DNA from: Treponema sp.
GTDB lineage: Bacteria; Spirochaetota; Spirochaetia; Treponematales; Treponemataceae
Direction of reading: 5' to 3'
NCBI GenBank assembly: GCA_024402665.1
Contig: JAKSTI010000003.1
Span: forward strand, 1 to 64,000
Length of the DNA: 64,000 bases
The notes under the pieces are model-generated. The model was not told the origin of the DNA and searched no databases. It was given only the letters and a program-made list of their open reading frames with translations. Position numbers and translations under genes: made by a program. Position 1 is the first letter of the stretch; the number at the start of each line of letters is the position of its first letter. Below are positions 16,973 to 26,216 of the stretch, in pieces.

Positions 16973-19900
16973 TTGTCTTAACCTCCCTCTGTCCAATTGA
17001 ATAATTACTTCTGCAAACTGATTTAAAATGGCAGCCTTTGCAAAGTTCTACTTTATCTACGCTGTTATACAAATCTTTTTCATCGTAAACTGGCTCAAAA
17101 TCATCTGATTCAATTTTCTCTCTGAACCGCTGAATATAAGTTTCAAAAAGCTCCATTGAAGAACCATATTCTTCAAAAGACCGTAAATTTCTGGCAGAAT
17201 TTTTCTGGGCCATACTGTACACAACAGGAGTTGAATCAAGTTTATTGATGCTGTAAAAATATGCATTTTCGGCCTGTTTATTTATAGAAGAATTATTTCC
17301 TGCATTATAAACAGACAGATACATTGGAATCTGGAAGTCTTTTAGAACAAGTCCAGATTCAGGATCATCAGAATCTTTAAGAGAAGCAACACATTCTCCG
17401 AATTTTGGAGTTTCACCAGTTTTAAAATCTATAATAAAAATATCTGAATCAGGGCTAACAAGAACACAGTCTAATTTACCAGTATAGCGGACAGATTCAT
17501 CTTTTGAAGTTCCAGCCTTCCAGCCTTCCGCTTCTTTTACAGTAAAGTTTCCAAATCCACCTTTTTTATTCCACAGTTTGCAGAATTCGTGAAGGAAATT
17601 TAATATTGTTACAAGAATAATTTCCCGCTGAGATTCCAGCATTGTCATTACAAGGGGACTTTTTACAAGAGTTTTGTCTGCTTCGTTAATCCCTTTTTCA
17701 ATCATTGGTCTTAGAAGCTGTTTGATTTTGTCTTCATCGTCAAACACGCCATCATAATTAGTTACCGGCAAAGGTTCCCCAGACATCTTGTAATGTTCAA
17801 AGAAAATTTCAAGAATTTTGTGGTAGATATTACCAAAATCATATGCTTCCATTAAAGAAGCACCAAGGGAATCTTCGCAAAGGTGCAGAACATTTTTAAA
17901 AAGCCACTGACGCTGACAAGGGAAAAAGTTTTTCAAATCTGTCTGAGTAATAATAATTTTCTTTTCATCTTCAGAAAATTCAATTCCCTGTTCAACAGCA
18001 CTTTTTTGCCAGCCGTCTTTTCTATAATCAAACAAAGTGTATTCAATTTTTTCTTTAAGGCTGGCCCCCACACTATATTCAGGCAGTTCTTTTTCATTAA
18101 TCTGCTTCCATTTTTCAAACCGTTCCTTTTGTGCGGCAGAAATCCTTTTATCTTCAGGAATTTTTCCTTCAAGAAGAAGCTTTTTTTCATTCAAATAAAA
18201 GTCAAACTTATCAAGCTGCTGATTTGGAAACTGTTCTTCTCCATCAACCTGTGGATTCTGAACCATCTGGAAATATGTATGAGGAATTGCGAATCCGTCA
18301 AAAGTGTCTTCTGCATAAGAAAAACGCACCACATCCTGATTGCTGTTCTGATTATAAAGGGCAATAAAAATCTGTGAGGCATTAAAATGTTTGTCTTCTT
18401 CAAGCAATCCAAGTAAAGAACGTTTCTCTGAAGAAAGGAAATTCAGTCTTTTAAATGGGATTTCCAGATTTTTCTGGCTTCCATCAATTACAAACTGATA
18501 CTTAAAATTAGCCTGCGCCGAAAGTTTATAAGGATAAATATTAACACCAACTGCTGTAGTCTGAGGTGTATAGATTTTAGATTCCAGTTCAGAAATAAAA
18601 AAATCAAAATGGTTTTCAATAGAAAAATTGTTCTTTTCTCCGTACTCTTTTTCTATTGCTTCCATCTCGCTTAAATGAGTAATGCATCGTCCAAGAATCT
18701 GATTGGCTTCTGCTGTGAATTTTGTTGTATCAATAAAGTCAGTTTTAAATGTATTCCACTGCTTCTGGATTTCTGCAAAACTTTTTGCTTCACAGAATTT
18801 TTTTACAGAATGTTTTACGTTGGAATAAAGACGTCGCTCTGAATCATATCCGCTGGCAGAAAGTGCTTTTTCCCAAATATCAATTTTCTGACCGTTAAGT
18901 TCTTCTATATTACAAATACATCTAAGGTCACGGGCCGCCTCAATAAGATTCATTTTTGATTTATAAATGTCTCTTGAATAAATAACGCCATTTTCAGAAG
19001 CAGTATTTTTCCATGGAATATATTCATCAAGCAAAAAAGCCCGCATTGAGTTATAAGAAAAATCTGACTGTTTGCACGCCTTGATTTCGCTGAAAATTTG
19101 TCCTGCACAATTTTGAGTTAATGGAGAACCGGCGCGAATTACAAAAGGGATGCAATATTTTGTAAATTCTCTTTCAAGATAAGGTCTGTAAGTTTTTAAA
19201 TCTGGAACACTGAAAGAAATTTCATCCCAGTTGCATTTTGGTTCAGAACCATCTGACGGATGAACAAGTTCTCTAAGCTGCAAAAGTGTTCTGCGAAGTT
19301 CCTGGCGGGAATCTGCATAACGATAACACAAAGGCCCCTGAGATTTATTACAATGAACAACTGTTATGTTTTTATTGTTGTTTAAAATCTCAACATAATC
19401 AGCATAATCATCATAAATCTCCGGATAAAAAACAACAAACTGCAAATCCTGTCCAGAAAAATCAGGGATTACCCAGCTTGGTTCAAACATTTTATTAAAA
19501 TTAAGGAATTCAGAATAACGGGTATAAAGTTCCAGAAAGTCTGCATCTTCATCATCAGGTTCAGGAGCATCAGGAGTTTGATGGAGAGATTCAAATTTTT
19601 TGTGCCACAATTCAAGAGAAGGCAGAATATCACAAAGCCAGTCTTTAAATCCGCCGGCATTTTTAGCAAATTCTGGAGAGATGATTTTTTTGAAAAAAGG
19701 TTCCTGAGAATTTTTACAGATAAGGTCGCTTACAAAAAGTTTTCTTAAAAGAGATGGAATTACGCACATTCCGGGCATAGCGGCAGAAATAAAACTGCTT
19801 TTAAAATTATCCCAGGCAACAAAACGTTCAAGAGGGACTGTATTTGTGCCAGTAAGATGTGGATTAGAAACAATCCAGTCTATCCAGGAATTTTTTACTA

Positions 19901-19982
19901 CATCTGTAGAAAATACAAAAATCACATTATCTTTTGCAATATTCTGCAAAAGCTGTTCCTTAATTTCAGAAATTTCTCTCAT
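16962..19982 (-). CDS. addB: ATP-dependent nuclease subunit AddB (RexB-type)
   Basis: This is the second subunit of AddAB, with a degenerate helicase-like N-terminal part and a C-terminal RecB-like nuclease. The nuclease motifs are YTGKLDCVLV and FIIDFKTGE near residues 840-860. A four-Cys Fe-S staple typical of AddB is made by the Cys in FFPCQRQW (about 675) and the three in CKGCHFKSVC near the C-terminus. The N-terminus lacks a clear Walker A, as in RexB-type subunits. Length is 1,006 residues. An extended -10 (TGTTATAAT) ends 7 bases before the ATG, so this operon probably starts with a leaderless message. Confidence 0.88.
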   Translation of the reverse strand: MREISEIKEQLLQNIAKDNVIFVFSTDVVKNSWIDWIVSNPHLTGTNTVPLERFVAWDNFKSSFISAAMPGMCVIPSLLRKLFVSDLICKNSQEPFFKKIISPEFAKNAGGFKDWLCDILPSLELWHKKFESLHQTPDAPEPDDEDADFLELYTRYSEFLNFNKMFEPSWVIPDFSGQDLQFVVFYPEIYDDYADYVEILNNNKNITVVHCNKSQGPLCYRYADSRQELRRTLLQLRELVHPSDGSEPKCNWDEISFSVPDLKTYRPYLEREFTKYCIPFVIRAGSPLTQNCAGQIFSEIKACKQSDFSYNSMRAFLLDEYIPWKNTASENGVIYSRDIYKSKMNLIEAARDLRCICNIEELNGQKIDIWEKALSASGYDSERRLYSNVKHSVKKFCEAKSFAEIQKQWNTFKTDFIDTTKFTAEANQILGRCITHLSEMEAIEKEYGEKNNFSIENHFDFFISELESKIYTPQTTAVGVNIYPYKLSAQANFKYQFVIDGSQKNLEIPFKRLNFLSSEKRSLLGLLEEDKHFNASQIFIALYNQNSNQDVVRFSYAEDTFDGFAIPHTYFQMVQNPQVDGEEQFPNQQLDKFDFYLNEKKLLLEGKIPEDKRISAAQKERFEKWKQINEKELPEYSVGASLKEKIEYTLFDYRKDGWQKSAVEQGIEFSEDEKKIIITQTDLKNFFPCQRQWLFKNVLHLCEDSLGASLMEAYDFGNIYHKILEIFFEHYKMSGEPLPVTNYDGVFDDEDKIKQLLRPMIEKGINEADKTLVKSPLVMTMLESQREIILVTILNFLHEFCKLWNKKGGFGNFTVKEAEGWKAGTSKDESVRYTGKLDCVLVSPDSDIFIIDFKTGETPKFGECVASLKDSDDPESGLVLKDFQIPMYLSVYNAGNNSSINKQAENAYFYSINKLDSTPVVYSMAQKNSARNLRSFEEYGSSMELFETYIQRFREKIESDDFEPVYDEKDLYNSVDKVELCKGCHFKSVCRSNYSIGQREVKTNEQ

Positions 19983-20048
19983 ATTTATTATTATAACACA
20001 AAAAAATCCAGTTGCCCTTTTTTAATCCCCATTTCTAACAGTTTTTAT

Positions 20049-20077
20049 TTGCACTGACTATAGGAAAGGAGTATAAT
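20049..20077 (+). promoter_or_regulatory. Sigma-70 promoter giving a probably leaderless DUF362 mRNA
   Basis: TTGCAC (20049-20054), a 17-base spacer and TATAAT (20072-20077) end 7 bases before ATG 20085. An AAAGGAG that looks like a ribosome site lies inside the spacer and would not be transcribed. Confidence 0.75.
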
Positions 20078-20084
20078 TTTATTT

Positions 20085-21200
20085 ATGTCTACAAACATTG
20101 CAATTCAGAAGTGTGATGATTACGTTTTTGATGAAGTATACAAATCACTCTTAAAAATTTTTGAACTTGTTCCTCCTCCAGATGTAAAAGGTAAAACAGT
20201 TCTTTTAAAACCAAACATTTTATATCCTAAAAAACCTGAACTTGCAGTTTGTACTCATCCTGTTGTTGTTGGCGCTACAGTAAAAGCCTTTTATGAACTT
20301 GGTGCCAAAAAAGTTATTGCCGGGGAATCACCTGCTATTGCAAATTCAACTTCTGCCGCAAAAGCAACTGGTATGTATGATTATGTTGTAGAAAATGGCG
20401 GTGAATGGATTGATTTTAACTCTCCTACACAGATTCCTTGCCCTGATGGAAAAATCGTAAAACAGTTAAATTTTGCCAGCGCATTTTTAGAAGCTGATGT
20501 TGTTGTTTCTGTTGCAAAATTAAAGAGCCACCAGTTTATGGCTTACACAGGAGCGATGAAAAATCTTTTTGGATTCGTTGTTGGTCTTGAAAAAGCCCAG
20601 TCCCACTATAGATTTTCAGATAAAAATGATTTTGGTGCATTCCTTACTGATATTGTTCTTGCTACAAAAGTTCAGTATGCAATTATGGATGCAATTGTTG
20701 GAATGGAAGGTCCTGGTGGTCCTGGTGGCGGAGATCCTATTAAGCTGGGATTCCTTGCTGGTTCTGATAATATTCTTGCTTTGGACTGGAAATGTTCATC
20801 TTTAGTTGGATACGATCCACACAAAATTGTTAATCTTGAAGACGCACTTAATAGAAAAATCTGGTTGAATTCTCCTGATGAAATAAAAGTTCTTGGCGAA
20901 CCAGAAGATTCTGTTAGAAATACAAATTTCAAGATCGTAAAACAACCTTCTGCTACATTAGGCGGCATGCTTCCAAAATGGCTTGATTTACTTGCTCACG
21001 GTGTCTTTGTACGAAAACCACATTTCAAATCTAAAAAATGTATTAAATGTGGCCGCTGCAAACAGATTTGTCCTGCCCAGATTATTGAACTATCAGGGAA
21101 AAACGGTTCTGCAAAAATCAACGATAAGTCAAAGTGCATTCACTGTTATTGCTGTCATGAAATTTGTCCTGCAGACGCAATCAAACTTAGAAAATTCTAA
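20085..21200 (+). CDS. DUF362 domain protein with C-terminal 2x[4Fe-4S] ferredoxin domain
   Basis: The N-terminal about 290 residues match the DUF362 family, seen here as KTVLLKPNIL, the conserved SVAKLKSHQF, and a glycine-rich GPGGPGGGDP near residue 213. The C-terminal part has CIKCGRCKQICP and CIHCYCCHEICP, two classic ferredoxin 4Fe-4S motifs. The protein is cytoplasmic with no signal peptide. Members of the family are predicted to take part in redox chemistry, but no reaction is established that I can assign from sequence. It lies 49 bases before prfA with its own promoter, and is read divergently from addB. Confidence 0.88.
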   Translation: MSTNIAIQKCDDYVFDEVYKSLLKIFELVPPPDVKGKTVLLKPNILYPKKPELAVCTHPVVVGATVKAFYELGAKKVIAGESPAIANSTSAAKATGMYDYVVENGGEWIDFNSPTQIPCPDGKIVKQLNFASAFLEADVVVSVAKLKSHQFMAYTGAMKNLFGFVVGLEKAQSHYRFSDKNDFGAFLTDIVLATKVQYAIMDAIVGMEGPGGPGGGDPIKLGFLAGSDNILALDWKCSSLVGYDPHKIVNLEDALNRKIWLNSPDEIKVLGEPEDSVRNTNFKIVKQPSATLGGMLPKWLDLLAHGVFVRKPHFKSKKCIKCGRCKQICPAQIIELSGKNGSAKINDKSKCIHCYCCHEICPADAIKLRKF

Positions 21201-21249
21201 AATCCTCTAATCTAGAACAACCCATGTTTTTATGATATTATAAACCATT

Positions 21250-22341
21250 ATGGATTTAATCAAAAAACTTGATGAGTGTGAAAAACGTTTTGCTGTTGTA
21301 AGCGAAATGGTAATGGATGCTAACCTTGTAAAAGATGCAAAAAAATACAAGGATACAATGCGTGAGCACGGTTATTTAACAGAAGTTTGTGCTCTTTATG
21401 ATGAATACAAAAAAGTTTTATCAGGTATTCAAGACGCAAAAGAAATGATTACAGCCGAAGATGACGTTGAAATGAAAGAAATGGCTCGTGAAGAATTAAA
21501 AGAGCTTGAAGAACGTCAGCCACAGCTTGAAGAAGAAATTAAAATCAAATTAGTTCCACCTGATCCTCTTGATGAAAAAAATATTATCCTTGAAATCCGT
21601 TCTGCTGCCGGTGGGGATGAAGCAAGTTTGTTCGTACGTGATCTTTGGGAAATGTACTGTCACCTTGCAGACCGCAAAGGCTGGAAAACAGAAACAATGG
21701 AAGCTCAGGAAACAGAAGTTGGTGGATTCAACAAAATTGTAACTTCAGTAAGCGGAAAATTCGTATACGGTTCATTAAGATGGGAATCTGGTGTTCATCG
21801 TGTACAGCGCGTTCCTCAGACAGAAAGCCAGGGACGACTTCAGACTTCTACAGCTACAGTTGCAGTTTTGCCAGAAGCAGAAGAAACAGAAATCAATATT
21901 AATATGAATGATGTACGTGTTGATGTAATGCGTGCTGGTGGTCCTGGTGGACAGTGTGTAAATACAACAGACTCTGCCGTTCGTCTTACACATATTCCAA
22001 CTGGTATTGTTGTAATTCAGCAGGATGAAAAATCTCAGATTAAAAATAAGGAAAAAGCATTCCGTGTATTGCGTGCCCGTCTTTTTGATCTTGAAGAAAC
22101 TAAGAAACAGGAAGAACGTGCTGCTGCCAGATCAAGCATGGTTGGTTCTGGTGCCCGTTCAGAAAAAATCAGAACTTACAACTTCCCACAGGATCGTGTA
22201 ACAGATCACCGCATTAACCTTTCGCTTCATAACTTACCTGGATTTATGATGGGTAACATGGATGAAATGCTTGATGCCCTGAACGTTTACGCTAAGGAAG
22301 AAATGCTCAAAGCTGATATTACTGAACTTCAGAGTAACTAA
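21250..22341 (+). CDS. prfA: Peptide chain release factor 1
   Basis: RF1 recognises UAA and UAG stop codons and triggers peptide release. The PCRF domain covers about 1-200. The catalytic GGQ is in [20 protein letters not shown] near residue 230, and the codon-reading region precedes it. Length is 363, as usual. The downstream prmC methylates the GGQ glutamine, a classic gene pair. The -10 (TATAAA) ends 5 bases before the ATG and no Shine-Dalgarno is seen. Confidence 0.97.
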   Translation: MDLIKKLDECEKRFAVVSEMVMDANLVKDAKKYKDTMREHGYLTEVCALYDEYKKVLSGIQDAKEMITAEDDVEMKEMAREELKELEERQPQLEEEIKIKLVPPDPLDEKNIILEIRSAAGGDEASLFVRDLWEMYCHLADRKGWKTETMEAQETEVGGFNKIVTSVSGKFVYGSLRWESGVHRVQRVPQTESQGRLQTSTATVAVLPEAEETEININMNDVRVDVMRAGGPGGQCVNTTDSAVRLTHIPTGIVVIQQDEKSQIKNKEKAFRVLRARLFDLEETKKQEERAAARSSMVGSGARSEKIRTYNFPQDRVTDHRINLSLHNLPGFMMGNMDEMLDALNVYAKEEMLKADITELQSN

Positions 22342-22352
22342 GCTTTATTTAC

Positions 22353-22380
22353 AAAAGGGAGCGCAGGCTCCCTTTTTTTT
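22353..22380 (+). terminator. Intrinsic terminator between prfA and prmC
   Basis: AAAAGGGAGC and GCTCCCTTTT form a 10-bp stem around GCAG, followed by a T run. It ends only 6 bases before the prmC ATG, so prmC must be transcribed by read-through or by a promoter overlapping the terminator. Confidence 0.9.
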
Positions 22381-22386
22381 ATTACA

Positions 22387-23328
22387 ATGACACTTTTTGA
22401 ATTTAAATCCTACGCAAAAGAAAAAATCTCCTCTTCCCCTTCGCAAGCCTTAGACATTCAGGTTCTTCTGGAACATTTTACAGGACTTTCAAAAACACAG
22501 CTTTTGATGAACAGAAACCAGATACTTACTCAAGATCAGATAAATCAGCTGGAAGAGGCTCTTTCCAAACGCCAGACTGGACTTCCCATTGCTTACATTA
22601 CAGGCCACAAAGAATTTTACGGCTACGACTTTTTTGTTTCCCCTGCAGTTTTAATCCCAAAACCAGACACAGAAATTCTTGTAGAAAAAGCAGTTGAAAT
22701 CATTATGGAAAAAATGGAAGCCCGCAACAGCACAACTAGTGGCAACGGCCAGATTCTTTCTATATGCGACATGTGTACAGGAAGCGGCTGCATCGGTATT
22801 TCTGTGTTGAAGCAGCTTAAAGAAGAATACAATATTCCAAAAGACATGCTTCCAAAAATGATTTTTGCAGATATAAGTCGCCAGGCATTGGACATTGCAA
22901 AAAAGAATGCCGACTCACTCTTAGACTTAAATGACGATATAATCCGTTCAAAAGTTCAGTTTGTTCAGACAAATCTGTTTGAAGCAATTCCTTATAAATT
23001 TGATGTAATTCTTACAAACCCGCCATATATTCCAAAAAAGATGGTTGATGAACTATTAACTGACGGCCGCAGTGAGCCTCGTCTTGCTCTGGATGGAGAT
23101 ATTAATACAAAAACAGGTTCTGAGAGCAGCACAGATGATGGTCTTGAAATCATAAGAGAGTTGATTCCTCAGGCAAAAGAACATCTTTCTCCTTTAGGCC
23201 ATATGATTATGGAAACAGGAGAATACAACGCAGAACAGGCAGCCGAACTTGCCAAAAAAAATAATTTCTCTACAGAACTTTACAGAGATTTAGAAAACCA
23301 GCTTAGAGGCTTTGTAGCAGTTCAGTAG
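22387..23328 (+). CDS. prmC: Release factor glutamine methyltransferase
   Basis: PrmC/HemK uses S-adenosylmethionine to methylate the GGQ glutamine of release factors. An N-terminal helical domain (about 1-80) precedes a Rossmann methyltransferase. The SAM motif is CTGSGCIGIS, and the active-site NPPYIP near residue 216 is the hallmark that clamps the glutamine. The sequence LIPKPDTEILVEKA replaces the common IPRPDTE form. Length is 313 residues. No Shine-Dalgarno is seen and the ATG follows the prfA terminator by 6 bases. Confidence 0.95.
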   Translation: MTLFEFKSYAKEKISSSPSQALDIQVLLEHFTGLSKTQLLMNRNQILTQDQINQLEEALSKRQTGLPIAYITGHKEFYGYDFFVSPAVLIPKPDTEILVEKAVEIIMEKMEARNSTTSGNGQILSICDMCTGSGCIGISVLKQLKEEYNIPKDMLPKMIFADISRQALDIAKKNADSLLDLNDDIIRSKVQFVQTNLFEAIPYKFDVILTNPPYIPKKMVDELLTDGRSEPRLALDGDINTKTGSESSTDDGLEIIRELIPQAKEHLSPLGHMIMETGEYNAEQAAELAKKNNFSTELYRDLENQLRGFVAVQ

Positions 23329-23402
23329 CCCCAATTTTGCCGCAAATAATAAATAATTAATTAAAATTTTCAAAATTATTAAAACAGTGTTAAAATATTT
23401 GC

Positions 23403-25370
23403 ATGGATTACATTATCAGCTATGAAATTGCAGGCATTATATTTTTAATTTCGTTATTATTTGTTTCTTTATTTGTATACAAAGCAAAAACCAGAACAAA
23501 CCTTTTGTACAAATCCTTCATCATTTACTCACTTATTGGTTCAATATTAGACGTTGTAACTGCATTTACAATTCTTGATACAAGTACTCCACAGTTAATT
23601 TTCATAAATTACGTCCTTGCCATAATCAATATTCTGGCTGTAAACTTTACACCAATTTTTTATTATCTGTTTGTAGTTTCCCTTACTCACGAACAGAAAG
23701 CAATTTCTCCAAAACATAGAATTTTTGTACGAGCATTCATTATTTATGATATTTTAGCCATCACAACTTCCCCATTTACTCATTTTGTAATGTACTTCAC
23801 AAGTTCCGGCGAATATATGCATGGTTTTGGAATGACAGTTCAATACATCCTGTTTGGAATTCTTCTTTTTGCCAGCGTAATTGAAATTGTCAGACACAAA
23901 AATAATCTTTCAAAACATCAAATTTTAATTGTACTTTCATACACAATCATTGATTTTGCAGTAATCCTGTTCCAGTTCTTTAATCCAGAATATCTTTTTG
24001 TAGGACTTGCCAGTGCCGTTTCTTTAATGCTCATAGGATTTTCAATCAGAAACCCAATGGAATTAATTGATAACGAAATTGGAATCTATAACCGTGCTGC
24101 TTTTAAGGAATTTTTGTTTGCAACAAAGAAGGACTTTTCAATCAGCCTGATTCATATCAACAACTCTGATTACATAAAATATCTTCACGGAACAGATAAC
24201 GGATACTACATCATCCGCCAGTGTGTAAAAAAGATTCTAAAAGAGATTAAAAATCCACTTGCTTTTTATATTTACCAGGACACATTCATTCTTGTTTCAA
24301 AAACGGAAGTCGAGGCAAAAGAATATGCTTCTAAAATAATTGCCCACAAAGCAGATCCAGTTAATGTTACTCTGAAGGGAGAATCTAAAAAAGAAATCTC
24401 TGTTTATCTTGATATTAACGCGTTTATTATTAAAAACCCTCTTGAACTTGATCTTGCTAAACTGGATGACGGCGAAACAAACAAAATCAATTTGCTGCTG
24501 AACCTTTTTGATTTTATTGTATCAGACAGCAAAGATTCACCAGAAAGCGATTCCCTTATAACAATGATTGATAATTCCATTATTGATAAATATTTAGAAA
24601 GCATTTGCGTTCAGACTACTGTTGATGCAGCAATTAAAAATGAAACATTTGAAGTTTTTATGCAGCCAATTTATGACTTGAAGACAAAGGCTTTTACAGG
24701 AGCAGAATCCCTTATCCGCTTAAAAGACAGCAATGGGAAATATATTTCTCCAGGACTTTTTATTCCTGAAGCAGAAAAAAACGGTAAAATTATTGCCCTT
24801 GGTGATATTTCAATTAAGAAAACATGCGAATTTATTAAAAAAGGAAACCTGCAGCAGCTTGGTATCCAGAAAGTAAACATCAATCTTTCAATGGTTCAGT
24901 GTATGCAGGACAATATTGTTGAACACATAATTCAGATTCTTGAAGAATACGATATTCCAAAAACAATGATTCGTTTTGAAATTACAGAAACAGTTATGGC
25001 AACACACCCAGAAAGACTTACAAACGTAATGAACAGCCTTACTGCTTTTGGAATTGAATTTGCCCTTGATGATTATGGAACCGGATATTCAAATACATCC
25101 CGACTTTTGAATTTCCCATTCTCTGAAATTAAATTTGATAAAAGCTTTGTAGATTCTGCAATGGAAAACATCAAACACGCTCTGCCACTTAAACACCTTA
25201 TTAAAATGGTTAGTGATTCTGATATGATTGTACTTGTTGAAGGGATTGAAAATAAAGAAATGTCAGATTTAATAGAAAATTTTGGTGGTAACCTGATTCA
25301 GGGATTCTATTATGCAAAACCACTTCCTTTAGAAGACTTTGTTGATTTCATAAAGAAAGGGTTAGCATAA
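23403..25370 (+). CDS. Membrane c-di-GMP phosphodiesterase with degenerate GGDEF and intact EAL domain
   Basis: About seven hydrophobic segments span residues 1-215, a membrane sensor with no clear named domain. A GGDEF-like region (about 230-330) has lost the signature: the site reads YQDTFILV, so no cyclase activity is expected. The EAL domain (about 410-650) keeps the catalytic set: ESLIR in place of EALIR, Asn in VNINLS, Glu in FEITET, the DD of ALDDYGTGYSN, Lys in IKFDKSF and Glu in LVEGIE. It should hydrolyse c-di-GMP to pGpG. TGTTAAAAT ends 6 bases before the ATG. The stop lies 10 bases from the convergent acetyltransferase gene. Confidence 0.9.
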   Translation: MDYIISYEIAGIIFLISLLFVSLFVYKAKTRTNLLYKSFIIYSLIGSILDVVTAFTILDTSTPQLIFINYVLAIINILAVNFTPIFYYLFVVSLTHEQKAISPKHRIFVRAFIIYDILAITTSPFTHFVMYFTSSGEYMHGFGMTVQYILFGILLFASVIEIVRHKNNLSKHQILIVLSYTIIDFAVILFQFFNPEYLFVGLASAVSLMLIGFSIRNPMELIDNEIGIYNRAAFKEFLFATKKDFSISLIHINNSDYIKYLHGTDNGYYIIRQCVKKILKEIKNPLAFYIYQDTFILVSKTEVEAKEYASKIIAHKADPVNVTLKGESKKEISVYLDINAFIIKNPLELDLAKLDDGETNKINLLLNLFDFIVSDSKDSPESDSLITMIDNSIIDKYLESICVQTTVDAAIKNETFEVFMQPIYDLKTKAFTGAESLIRLKDSNGKYISPGLFIPEAEKNGKIIALGDISIKKTCEFIKKGNLQQLGIQKVNINLSMVQCMQDNIVEHIIQILEEYDIPKTMIRFEITETVMATHPERLTNVMNSLTAFGIEFALDDYGTGYSNTSRLLNFPFSEIKFDKSFVDSAMENIKHALPLKHLIKMVSDSDMIVLVEGIENKEMSDLIENFGGNLIQGFYYAKPLPLEDFVDFIKKGLA

Positions 25371-25380
25371 TTAAATAAAA

Positions 25381-25881
25381 TTAGAAGAACAAGAATCCGC
25401 CAATTTTTTTGCAATAAATTCGTGAGTCTTCCCCATTAATATCTTTTGCTGTTGAAGTGAATTTATAACCAAGTTTTTCGTAAAAGCCTTCAAGGTTTGT
25501 AGAAATATAAATCTTTTTTATACCCTGTTTTTTAGCTTCAGCTTCTACAAAAGTGATAAGTTTTTTCATACAACCATTATTTCTGTACTGTTCTTTTGTA
25601 TAAACAAAACCAATCCATGGTGAAAGTTCAGTATCTGGAATATCATCTTTAGCAGAAAGAGTACAGAAAGAAATTAAACTTTCGCCGTCTGTAAGAAGAA
25701 ACAATTTTGAATCTTCTCCTAACACTTCAAAAAATCTGTTTTCCTTTAATAATTCAACTAAGAATTTTGAAGCAGCCCAGTCACTGCGGCCAATCTGTTC
25801 AATCCAATATTCCTGATAATCAGCTGTATCAAAAAAGTTTACAATTTCAAATTCGTCTAAATCTTCGTTAGAAAGTTCCAT
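25381..25881 (-). CDS. GNAT family N-acetyltransferase
   Basis: The 166-residue cytoplasmic protein has the acetyl-CoA binding motif A (FVYTKEQYRNNGCMKKLITF, near 85-105) followed by IYISTN and FYEKLGYKF, the usual motif B ending. The Q/RxxGxG/A core is slightly unusual (YRNNGC). The acceptor substrate is unknown. The start is preceded by AAAGGAG, but the ribosome site sits in the loop of an 11-bp hairpin, so translation may be controlled. It follows the efflux operon on the same strand. Confidence 0.86.
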   Translation of the reverse strand: MELSNEDLDEFEIVNFFDTADYQEYWIEQIGRSDWAASKFLVELLKENRFFEVLGEDSKLFLLTDGESLISFCTLSAKDDIPDTELSPWIGFVYTKEQYRNNGCMKKLITFVEAEAKKQGIKKIYISTNLEGFYEKLGYKFTSTAKDINGEDSRIYCKKIGGFLFF

Positions 25882-25916
25882 GCTTTAGAATCTCCTTTTC
25901 ATTTAATTCTAAAGCA
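25881..25916 (-). promoter_or_regulatory. 11-bp inverted repeat enclosing the acetyltransferase ribosome site
   Basis: On the minus strand TGCTTTAGAAT and ATTCTAAAGCA flank a 14-base loop that contains AAGGAG. The last stem base is the A of the start codon. The stem has no T run after it, so a translational control element is more likely than a terminator. Confidence 0.55.
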
Positions 25917-25928
25917 GGATTGGAATTT

Positions 25929-26216
25929 TTACAAATCAATTCCCTGTGTAAAGAATACAGAAATTCCTTCTTTTGGGAATCTGCGGATTAATTCTTCAAC
26001 ACAAGCTTTGATTTTTCTTGCTTTATCTTCAGACACATAGGCGAACAACAAAAAGTTCATTTCTGGCCATGTTGTATCACCAAGTTTTTTTGAATGAAGA
26101 CCTTTTCCCTGAATTTCCGGAATAAGTGTGTATTCAATATCAGGAATCTCATTTTCAAGTTTTTCTACAATATCATCTAATACTGACTGATTGCTGATAA
26201 TTTCTGCACGAATCAT
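25929..26216 (-). CDS. Small PII-like protein linked to the RND efflux operon
   Basis: The 95-residue cytoplasmic protein has the alternating strand-helix-strand pattern of the PII/CutA ferredoxin-like fold: DIVEKLENEIPDIEYTLIP, a loop with GKGLHSKKLGDTTWPE, FLLFAYV, a helix DKARKIKACVEELIRRFP, and the last strand ISVFFTQG. Small PII-like proteins next to RND pumps are known in other bacteria, but I cannot name the exact family. The start codon overlaps the pump gene's stop (TAATG), so it is translated with the pump and probably senses a nucleotide or metal to modulate it. That role is inference. Confidence 0.7.
   Translation of the reverse strand: MIRAEIISNQSVLDDIVEKLENEIPDIEYTLIPEIQGKGLHSKKLGDTTWPEMNFLLFAYVSEDKARKIKACVEELIRRFPKEGISVFFTQGIDL

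Noticed and set aside
16973..16996. Upstream ATG for addA
   Set aside because: The GGAGG site lies between this ATG and the one at 16972, so the latter is the start.
17883..18377. 164-codon frame opposite addB
   Set aside because: Lies wholly inside addB, Phe/Lys-rich, no motif or start signal.
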